Origin: DASSKO01 sp035690425
GTDB taxonomy: Bacteria > Actinomycetota > Actinomycetes > Propionibacteriales > Nocardioidaceae
DNA length: 17,715 nucleotides
Assembly (NCBI GenBank): GCA_035690425.1
Contig: DASSKO010000105.1
Coordinates: forward strand, 1-17,715
Direction: 5' to 3'
Shown: in pieces, positions 12,436 through 17,715 of the stretch
Numbering within the stretch: position 1 is the stretch's first letter
How the letters are laid out: each line of letters starts with the position of its first letter
Notes under the pieces: generated by a model
The model's database searches: none
What the model saw: the letters and a program-made list of their open reading frames with translations, nothing else
What the model was told of the DNA's origin: nothing
Made by a program: the position numbers and the translations under genes

Positions 12436-13122
12436 GTGACGACGCAAACCCGCCGGCCGCTGAGTGAGCTGATGGCCGCCGACTGGGCGCATGCGCTGGA
12501 GCCGGTTGCCACCGACATCGCGGCCGCCGGCGACTACCTGCGCGCGGAGCTCGCCGCCGGGCGGAGCTACCTCCCGCCGGCTGACCGCATCCTGCGAGCC
12601 TTCGCCGAGCCGCTGGCCGACGTACGCGTCCTGGTCGTCGGCCAGGACCCCTACCCCACCCCCGGCCACGCCGTGGGGTTGTCGTTCTCGGTCGAGCCCG
12701 ACGTTCGTCCGCTGCCCAGAAGCCTGGTCAACATCTACCGCGAGCTGGTCGACGACGTGCAGGTCCGGCCGCCGGTCAGCGGTGACCTCTCACCCTGGAG
12801 CAGGCAGGGCGTGCTGCTGCTCAATCGAGTGCTGTCCGTGCGGGCCGGCAGCCCTGGCAGCCACCGCGGTCACGGCTGGGAGCGAGTCACCGACGGAGCC
12901 ATCCGTGCACTGGTCGGGCGTGGCGGTCCCCTGGTCGCCGTCTTGTGGGGCCGCGACGCACAGTTGCTCAAGCCGCTGCTCGGCGGCGTCCCGTGCATCG
13001 AGTCGGCGCACCCGAGCCCGCTCTCGGCGCACCGCGGGTTCTTCGGTTCACGGCCGTTCAGCCGGGTCAACGCCTTGCTGGCCGAGCAGGGTGCACCGCC
13101 GGTCGACTGGTCGCTGGCCTGA
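12436..13122 (+). CDS. ung: Uracil-DNA glycosylase, family 1
   Basis: The 228-residue enzyme excises uracil from DNA, the first step of base excision repair after cytosine deamination or dUTP incorporation. It has the family 1 water-activating motif VVGQDPYP (68-74, D71), followed by GHAVGLSFSV, the LLLNRVLSVRAG segment (128-138) and the DNA-intercalation loop HPSPLSAHRGFFG (192-204, H192). The motif II position has LLLNRVL where E. coli has LLLNTVL. The start GTG 12436 is chosen from the -10 hexamer 7 nt before it; the longer reading from 12400 would begin inside the promoter. It is intact and about the usual length. Confidence 0.93.
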   Translation: MTTQTRRPLSELMAADWAHALEPVATDIAAAGDYLRAELAAGRSYLPPADRILRAFAEPLADVRVLVVGQDPYPTPGHAVGLSFSVEPDVRPLPRSLVNIYRELVDDVQVRPPVSGDLSPWSRQGVLLLNRVLSVRAGSPGSHRGHGWERVTDGAIRALVGRGGPLVAVLWGRDAQLLKPLLGGVPCIESAHPSPLSAHRGFFGSRPFSRVNALLAEQGAPPVDWSLA

Positions 13123-13157
13123 GCACGGCCGCCGCTGACGTCACGGTCACGCGCCGC

Positions 13158-13187
13158 TTGGCCACGCATACCATAGGGGGGTAAACT
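13158..13187 (+). promoter_or_regulatory. csoR promoter with candidate CsoR operator
   Basis: TTGGCC (13158-13163) and TAAACT (13182-13187) with an 18-bp spacer form a plausible promoter. Overlapping it, TACCATAGGGGGGTA (13169-13183) has TACC/GGTA ends and a G run, like the G/C-tract operators bound by CsoR repressors. Copper binding would release CsoR and induce the operon. Confidence 0.55.
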
Positions 13188-13218
13188 TGCTGGCGCCCAC
13201 CGATCCAGGAGCGCAACC

Positions 13219-13518
13219 ATGACCGAGGTAGGCCAGCACTACGGATACATCCACCGCAAGGACGACTACCTCAAGCGGCTGCGCCGCATCGAGGGCCAGG
13301 CACGCGGACTGCAGAAGATGGTCGACGAGGAGAAGTACTGCATCGACATCCTCACCCAGGTCTCGGCGATGACGAAGGCATTGCAGTCCGTCGCACTCGG
13401 TCTCCTCGAGGAGCACCTCAGCCACTGCGTGGTCGACGCCGCTCGACAGGGCGACAAGGAGGCCGAGGCGAAGGTCCAGGAGGCCTCGGAGGCGATCGCG
13501 CGGCTGGTCCGCTCCTGA
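13219..13518 (+). CDS. csoR: CsoR-family copper-sensing transcriptional repressor
   Basis: The 99-residue all-helical protein contains YLKRLRRIEGQARGLQKMVD (17-36) and the Cu(I)-binding set C41 (EKYCIDIL), H66 and C70 (EEHLSHCV), in the exact C-H-C spacing of CsoR. This separates it from FrmR, RcnR and CstR relatives, in which the set differs. It represses copper-efflux genes and lets go when Cu(I) binds. ATG 13219 has AGGAG (13207-13211) 7 nt upstream. It is followed by the copper chaperone gene 32 nt later and presumably regulates both from the operator in its own promoter. Confidence 0.93.
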   Translation: MTEVGQHYGYIHRKDDYLKRLRRIEGQARGLQKMVDEEKYCIDILTQVSAMTKALQSVALGLLEEHLSHCVVDAARQGDKEAEAKVQEASEAIARLVRS

Positions 13519-13550
13519 CATCCCCGCTGAACCAGAAGAAGGACGTCACG

Positions 13551-13763
13551 ATGGCTGACACCAGCACCTACACCGTCACCGGAATGACCTGCGGACACTG
13601 CGTCGCAGCGGTCACCGAGGAGGTCAGTGCGATCGACGGAGTGCACGACGTGCAGGTCGACCTGTCGTCCGGCCGGCTCACCGTGGTCGGCGAAGGCGTG
13701 TCGACCGAGACCGTCCGCGCCGCCGTGGACGAGGCCGGCTACGGGCTGACCGACACCGCCTGA
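13551..13763 (+). CDS. copZ: Copper chaperone, heavy-metal-associated domain (CopZ-like)
   Basis: The 70-residue protein is one HMA domain with the metal site GMTCGHC (C14, C17 of the MxCxxC motif) and the usual ferredoxin-like pattern ending GYGLTDTA. CopZ carries Cu(I) in the cytosol and hands it to CopA ATPases or CsoR. AAGGA lies 7 nt before ATG 13551. It directly follows csoR and is likely co-transcribed. The usual third partner, a CopA P-type ATPase, is not next to it: a convergent glycosylase gene starts 14 bp beyond its stop. Confidence 0.9.
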   Translation: MADTSTYTVTGMTCGHCVAAVTEEVSAIDGVHDVQVDLSSGRLTVVGEGVSTETVRAAVDEAGYGLTDTA

Positions 13764-13777
13764 GGCCGCCGGGCAGG

Positions 13778-14986
13778 TCACTGGCCGTCTACGGCGACCG
13801 TGAGCGCCGGAGCGAGGTCACCGAGCGGCGCCACCGTCACGTCGCCAAGGCCCAGCCAGTCCGCCATGCTGCGCAGCTCCGCAGCCAGCTCGACAGCCGT
13901 CTCGGCCGGAGCATCAGGTTCGCCGTGGACGGCGTGCACCCGCAGCACACCGCGCTGGCGGTCGGCCTTGAGGTCGACCCGGGCCACCAGCCGGTCACCG
14001 AGCAGGAACGGCAGCACGTAGTAGCCGTGGACGCGTTGGCCGGCGGGCACATAGATCTCGATCCGGTAGTCGAAGCCGAACAGTGCCCGGGTGCGCGCAC
14101 GTTGCCACACCAGCGGATCGAAGGGGCTGACCAACGCCCGCGCCGACACCTTCCGGGGCTGCCGTGCATCGCGGTGCAGATACGCCGTACGCGACCATCC
14201 CGCCACCGTCACCGGTGTCAGCTCGCCGGCTTCGACCAGGTCGGTGACAGCAGCGTTGGTCTCGGCCGGGGTCAGCCGGAAGTAGTCACGCAGGCACTGC
14301 GCGCTGGCGACACCATGCGAGCGGGCGGCCAGCCCGACCAACGTGCGGTGCGCCTCCCGGTCGCTCGGCGTGGGGGTGTCGAGGACGCGCTGGGGCAAGA
14401 CCCGCTCGGGTAGGTCGTAGACCCGTTCGAAGGCGTCGTTGCGCCGCGCCGAGCTGACCTGGCCGGACCAGAACAGCCACTCCAGCGCCCGCTTCACCAC
14501 GCTCCAGTTCCAGCCCCAGTGGTCCTTCTGCCGTGGTGCGTCGTGCTCGATCTCGCGGGCCGTCAGAGGGCCGCCGGCCGCGACCTCGTCCTGGACCCAC
14601 CGCACCAGGTCTGGCTGCTCGACGGCGATCCGGCGCATGCCGCCCCAGGCGTCGTCGTGGGCGCGCGCCATCCGGAACCGCAGCGACGGCTGCAGGTCGA
14701 CCGGCACCAGCGAGGCCTCGTGCGCCCAGTACTCGAACAGCCGGCGCGGCCCACGCCCGAAGGCCCGATCGAGCAGCCGCGGGTCGTAGCGCCCGAGCCG
14801 GCTGAACAGTGGCATGTAGTGCGCCCGGACGAGCACGTTGACGGAGTCGATCTGGAAGAGGTTGGTGCGACCGACCACCCGGGAGAGCGCTCGGGCGTCC
14901 GGAACGGCCACCGGCCGGTCGCAGAAGCCCTGGGCGGCAAGCGCGATCCGCCGTGCCTGCAGTCGCGTCAGTCGCTCGGTCGGCAC
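13778..14986 (-). CDS. Winged helix DNA-binding protein, YcaQ/AlkX-like (AlkZ-family) DNA glycosylase
   Basis: The 402-residue protein belongs to the HTH_42 (AlkZ/YcaQ) family. Near the N-terminus it has the catalytic motif FQIDSVNVLVRAHYMPLFSR (QID, the Q-phi-D form of YcaQ/AlkX; AlkZ itself has Q-phi-Q). LFEYWAHEASLVP and RALEWLFWSGQVSSARRND follow, the latter a winged-helix region, with DPLVWQRARTRALFGFDYRI further on. E. coli YcaQ unhooks interstrand crosslinks and excises N7-alkylguanines; the same role here is inferred from the motif. The start GTG 14986 is chosen because TACAGT (15000-14995) lies 8 nt upstream and overlaps the alternative TTG 14995. Length is typical. Confidence 0.85.
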   Translation of the reverse strand: MPTERLTRLQARRIALAAQGFCDRPVAVPDARALSRVVGRTNLFQIDSVNVLVRAHYMPLFSRLGRYDPRLLDRAFGRGPRRLFEYWAHEASLVPVDLQPSLRFRMARAHDDAWGGMRRIAVEQPDLVRWVQDEVAAGGPLTAREIEHDAPRQKDHWGWNWSVVKRALEWLFWSGQVSSARRNDAFERVYDLPERVLPQRVLDTPTPSDREAHRTLVGLAARSHGVASAQCLRDYFRLTPAETNAAVTDLVEAGELTPVTVAGWSRTAYLHRDARQPRKVSARALVSPFDPLVWQRARTRALFGFDYRIEIYVPAGQRVHGYYVLPFLLGDRLVARVDLKADRQRGVLRVHAVHGEPDAPAETAVELAAELRSMADWLGLGDVTVAPLGDLAPALTVAVDGQ

Positions 14987-15016
14987 GAGCAGCAACTGTA
15001 GTGCGGCCGGATCAGC

Positions 15017-15748
15017 TCACTGGTCAGGGATGTCGAGCAGCTTCTCCCGCACCGCATACATCACGGCCTCCATGCGGCTGTGCAGCTGCAGCTTCTCCAA
15101 GATGTTGCGGACGTGGTTCTTCACGGTGTTCTCGCTGATGAACAGCTGCTTGGCGACGTCTCGGTTGTTGAGCCCCCGAGCGACCAGCCGCAGCACCTCC
15201 AGCTCGCGGTCGGTGAGCCGCGGGGCCGGTACGTCGGGCCGGCGACCACCCGACATCTGCTTGAACTCGTCGAGCAGCTTGGTGGCCATCGACGGGCTGA
15301 TCAGCGACTGCCCCTCCTTGACGACGCGAACCGCGTTGGCGACCTCATCGATCGAGGAGTCCTTCAGCAGATACCCGGATGCGCCGTTCTTGATGGCGTC
15401 ATAGAGGTCGGCCTCCTCGTCGCTGACCGTGAGCATGATGATTTTGGCGGACGGCGCCGCCTCCTTGATCGACACGCACGCCTCGATCCCGGAGCGCTTG
15501 GGCATCCGGACGTCCATCAACACGATGTCGGGCACGGTGGAGGATGCGAGCTCGGTGGCCGACACACCGTCATGTGCCTCGCCCACCACCTCGATGTCGT
15601 CCTCCACCGTCAGCAGCATCGTCAGCCCGCGGCGGAAGAGCTCCTGGTCATCGACCACGATCACCCGGATCGGCTCGGACGAGAGACCCACGAGGCTGCC
15701 TGCCGGTGCGCCCACCAGGCTCGGCCCCATCAGATTTGATGCCTCCAT
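15017..15748 (-). CDS. NarL/FixJ-type two-component response regulator
   Basis: From ATG 15748 the 243-residue protein has a receiver domain with the acidic pair D33/D34 (VIVVDDQELF), phosphorylation site D79 (VLMDVRMP), the switch Thr in IIMLTVSD and the invariant Lys in GYLLKDSS. A LuxR-type helix-turn-helix follows: LTDRELEVLRLVARGLNNRD then VAKQLFISENTVKNHVRNIL. It probably activates or represses genes after phosphorylation by an unseen sensor kinase; no kinase gene is in the window. In-frame ATG 15757 and 15778 are alternative starts; none has a strong Shine-Dalgarno sequence. Streptomyces has a similar regulator close to hpf and comF. The gene follows hpf in the same direction. Confidence 0.9.
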   Translation of the reverse strand: MEASNLMGPSLVGAPAGSLVGLSSEPIRVIVVDDQELFRRGLTMLLTVEDDIEVVGEAHDGVSATELASSTVPDIVLMDVRMPKRSGIEACVSIKEAAPSAKIIMLTVSDEEADLYDAIKNGASGYLLKDSSIDEVANAVRVVKEGQSLISPSMATKLLDEFKQMSGGRRPDVPAPRLTDRELEVLRLVARGLNNRDVAKQLFISENTVKNHVRNILEKLQLHSRMEAVMYAVREKLLDIPDQ

Positions 15749-15837
15749 GGGCAGCATCTTCGCATGCGAGTGGCCCACCTGCTACTGAACGCAACCGCAG
15801 GCGGGCGACGTGCGTGCGCGTGGCGGGTACGCCGGCG

Positions 15838-15853
15838 GCCGGCACAAGCCGGT
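15838..15853 (-). terminator. Hairpin at the end of hpf
   Basis: GCCGGC (15838-15843) pairs with GCCGGT (15848-15853) around an ACAA loop (six pairs, one G-U), starting at the hpf stop codon on the minus strand. It may end or reduce read-through into the response-regulator gene. No T run follows. Confidence 0.4.
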
Positions 15854-16479
15854 CACACCTCCAACCGGAGGACGCCGTAGTCGTAGCCGCGGCGGCGATA
15901 GACGACGCTCGGCAGCTCGCTCTCCTTGTCGATGAACAGATAGAAGTCGTGGCCGACCAGCTCCATCTCGTACAACGCCTGGTCCAGTGTCATCGGGGCG
16001 GCCTGGTGGGTCTTCTCGCGTACGACGAGGGGGCCGTCGCCCATCACGGTGAGTGGCCCGACCTGGTGCTCCCCGGCCGGGTCGTCCGCCGCGGGCCCGG
16101 CGCCGTTCAGCGAGGGTTCGTCCGGCTCGACGCCGCCGAGCGCCTCCGCCACCGAGACCGGGGTGCGGTTGCCATGGTGGATCCGCCGTCGGTCCGCCGC
16201 CTTGCGCAACCGTCCCTGGAGCCGGTCGAGTGCCATGTCGAGAGCAGCCATCTTGTCCTCGGCCGCCGCCTCGGCCCGCATCACCGGGCCCTTGGACCGG
16301 ACCGTGAGCTCTATCCGGACGGCACGGTCAGCCATCCGCGGGTTGCGTTCCTTGGAAAGCTCTACCTCGACTCGCATGACCTTCTGGTCATACTTCTCGA
16401 GCTTGGTGACCTTCTCTTCGACGTGCTGGCGATAGCGGTCGGACACCTCACAGTGACGACCCTTGACCACGACATCCAC
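15853..16479 (-). CDS. hpf: Ribosome hibernation promoting factor, long form
   Basis: The 208-residue protein begins VDVVVKGRHCEVSDRYRQHV, the HPF/YfiA fold. It continues KLEKYDQKVMRVEVELSKER, then the basic region LRKAADRRRIHHGNRTP. After a charged linker comes the long-form C-terminal domain MTLDQALYEMELVGHDFYLF with SELPSVVYRRRGYDYGVLRL. Long HPF joins two 70S ribosomes into inactive 100S particles in stationary phase or stress; the N-domain blocks mRNA and tRNA sites. GTG 16479 is chosen because GAGGAGGT sits just before it and homology starts there; the frame is open to 16851 but the extra part has no similarity. The comF-hpf order matches other actinobacteria. Confidence 0.93.
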   Translation of the reverse strand: MDVVVKGRHCEVSDRYRQHVEEKVTKLEKYDQKVMRVEVELSKERNPRMADRAVRIELTVRSKGPVMRAEAAAEDKMAALDMALDRLQGRLRKAADRRRIHHGNRTPVSVAEALGGVEPDEPSLNGAGPAADDPAGEHQVGPLTVMGDGPLVVREKTHQAAPMTLDQALYEMELVGHDFYLFIDKESELPSVVYRRRGYDYGVLRLEV

Positions 16480-16869
16480 GTGGACCTCCTCTGAGCGTGA
16501 GAGAACATGCCAAGGCGCCCGTCCGGCGAGCCTGGCCTTACCTCGTGGTGCTGTGCCCCCGCATCCGCCTGCTGAGCCGCCGGCAGCCCCGCTGCCACGG
16601 GTGACACACTCCCGGGCCGGAGGGCAACTGGCTCTGCGAGGTAGGACTGATGGCCGAGCCGCACCGTGGCCGGTCGACACGAAGTCGCCGTAGGGGGGCC
16701 GTTCAGCATGCGGCTGGCATCGGCTCGCCGACGGCGACCTTGGCGGTGCGCTACCGGCGACAAGGCCTTCTCGGCGTAACCACGGACCCGGACGGGTGCC
16801 ATAAACAGACGCTAGTCGCCTGATCGAGGAATCGGTAGCGCACGGTGCCAATTCAGGCGTGTCGCCCGT
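16480..16869. other. Gap between comF and hpf
   Basis: About 390 bases follow the comF stop on the minus strand and precede hpf. The hpf frame is open through them, but the text (MAPCATDSSIRRLASVYGTR and so on) is low-similarity. It should contain the hpf promoter or a long leader. A TAGCGT near 16810 on the minus strand is the only promoter-like word seen, and no RNA element was recognised. Confidence 0.4.
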
Positions 16870-17589
16870 TCAGCAGCTGAGACGCGGCGGTCGCCGGCGG
16901 ATCGTCGCGGCGACCGTGGCCACGCCGCACACCCGCGCACCCACGCACCGCAGCGCCCGCGCGGCCTCGGTGGCGGTCGCCCCCGTGGTGAGGATGTCGT
17001 CGGTGACGACGACGTCCACGGCGTCGAGAAGCGACCGACTGCGCGGCCACACCTCGAACGCGTCTCGAAGGTTCGTGGCGCGGCCGCCGGCGTCCAGACC
17101 TGCCTGGTCAGCCGGGCGGCGCCGCTGGTGCAGCACAGGCAGCACCTGCGCCGACACTCCGGTGCTGCGTAACACGCGAGCGGCCACCCGGGTCATCCGC
17201 AGCAGCGGATCGTGACCGCGCGCACGGACCACGGCCGCCCGCGAAGGCACCGGCACCAGGCGGACCGGCGCCTGTGAGCCGCGTCCCTGCGTCTCGACCA
17301 GAAACGCGACCGAGACCGACAGGCCCCGCCCGAGGGCGCGGTGCAGGCCGTACCGGGCATGCTCCTTGTGGGCCAGCAGCACCTCGCGCACCGGACCGTC
17401 GTACCCGCAGACACATGCCGGCGTGGGTAGGCCGGCCGGCGCCGGGTCCGGCCAGGCGAGGCGTGCGGGCCCGGCCAGCAGCGCCGCGCAGGGACCGCAC
17501 AAGGACCGTCCTGGCCGCTCGCAGCCCGCACACCGCCCACCCAGCCACAGGTCGGACCAAGCATCGGCGAGGTCACCCACGAGTCCCAC
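16870..17589 (-). CDS. comF: ComF-family phosphoribosyltransferase-like protein
   Basis: The 239-residue protein has an N-terminal Cys4 zinc-finger pattern (C20, C23, C31, C34 in GGRCAGCERPGRSLCGPC). It then has CVCGYDGPVREVLLAHKEHA and VRLVPVPSRAAVVRARGHDP. The PRPP-binding loop VDVVVTDDILTTGATATEAA is near the C-terminus. These are the marks of ComF/GntX proteins, linked to DNA uptake in competent bacteria and of unclear role in actinobacteria. The GTG 17589 start is tentative: GTG 17580 is also in frame and no clear Shine-Dalgarno sequence was found. It is transcribed toward hpf, the same order seen in many actinobacteria behind mtrAB-lpqB. Confidence 0.9.
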   Translation of the reverse strand: MGLVGDLADAWSDLWLGGRCAGCERPGRSLCGPCAALLAGPARLAWPDPAPAGLPTPACVCGYDGPVREVLLAHKEHARYGLHRALGRGLSVSVAFLVETQGRGSQAPVRLVPVPSRAAVVRARGHDPLLRMTRVAARVLRSTGVSAQVLPVLHQRRRPADQAGLDAGGRATNLRDAFEVWPRSRSLLDAVDVVVTDDILTTGATATEAARALRCVGARVCGVATVAATIRRRPPRLSC

Positions 17590-17679
17590 CCGCCGATGAT
17601 GCCCGGGACAGGCGCCCCTGCGGCACCCCCGGCGGCGGCCTGTGGAAGACGGGTTTGCACAGCAGACGCGTGTCGACGG

Positions 17680-17715
17680 CTACTGCACGTAGGTCGGGTG
17701 GGAGAAGCCGGCGCT
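17680..17715 (-). CDS. C-terminal codons of an upstream gene, perhaps lpqB (runs off right edge)
   Basis: At the right edge the minus strand reads SAGFSHPTYVQ and TAG (17682-17680). The fragment is too short to identify. Conserved order in actinobacteria (mtrA-mtrB-lpqB-comF-hpf) suggests that it is the end of the lipoprotein gene lpqB. The 90 bases between it and comF hold no clear feature. Confidence 0.3.
   Translation of the reverse strand, partial: SAGFSHPTYVQ

Noticed and set aside
15544..16494. 316-codon plus-strand open frame
   Set aside because: It is antisense to the response regulator and hpf, both of which are clear.
16480..16851. N-terminal extension of hpf to 16851
   Set aside because: HPF homology and a strong Shine-Dalgarno sequence both fix the start at GTG 16479; the extra text has no similarity to the family.
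1..17715. CRISPR array or complete insertion sequence
   Set aside because: No regularly spaced repeats, and no transposase gene; the only mobile-element gene is the broken resolvase without visible terminal repeats.

Overview
The window is high-GC DNA with abundant GTG and TTG starts. Gene content points to an actinobacterium: CsoR, a DUF3263 protein, a LytR C-terminal-domain protein, otsA and otsB, a long-form HPF next to ComF, and a sacsin-like ATPase. A Propionibacteriales or Nocardioidaceae-type lineage is plausible, but this is inference from content and order. At least seven genes appear to lack a leader: a TANNNT -10 hexamer sits 6-8 nt before the start codon. This is common in actinobacteria and was used here to choose starts.

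Layout. (1) 1-822 (-): N-terminal part of a sacsin/HSP90-like ATPase, running off the left edge. (2) About 1.0-7.4 kb: a decayed accessory region. It holds a multiply frameshifted AAA+ ATPase, a truncated P-loop nucleotide kinase, a collapsed GNAT acetyltransferase, a fragment of a TOTE-type archaeo-eukaryotic primase, a frameshifted serine resolvase and an AzlC permease remnant. Between these wrecks stand three toxin-antitoxin loci: Phd/RelE and Xre/RES, both intact, and a VapBC in which the toxin is intact but the antitoxin frame is broken. An intact TrmO/TsaA-like tRNA methyltransferase gene and an unrecognised membrane protein also survive. (3) 7.5-13.1 kb: a stable core with a DUF1232 membrane protein, otsB, a LytR-C protein and a DUF3263 protein (leftward), diverging from plsC, otsA and ung (rightward). 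OtsA and OtsB together make trehalose from UDP-glucose and glucose-6-phosphate. (4) 13.2-13.8 kb: a csoR-copZ copper-response operon with a candidate CsoR operator but no copA. (5) 13.8-17.7 kb, all leftward: a YcaQ/AlkX-like DNA glycosylase, a NarL-type response regulator, hpf and comF. At the right edge is what may be the last codons of lpqB, since the order lpqB-comF-hpf is familiar in actinobacteria.

I found no complete new multi-gene system. The most interesting material is the graveyard: toxin-antitoxin pairs outlasting every neighbour, a relic of a TOTE conflict system, and an orphaned VapC with all its catalytic acids. No tRNA, rRNA, complete insertion sequence or CRISPR array was seen.
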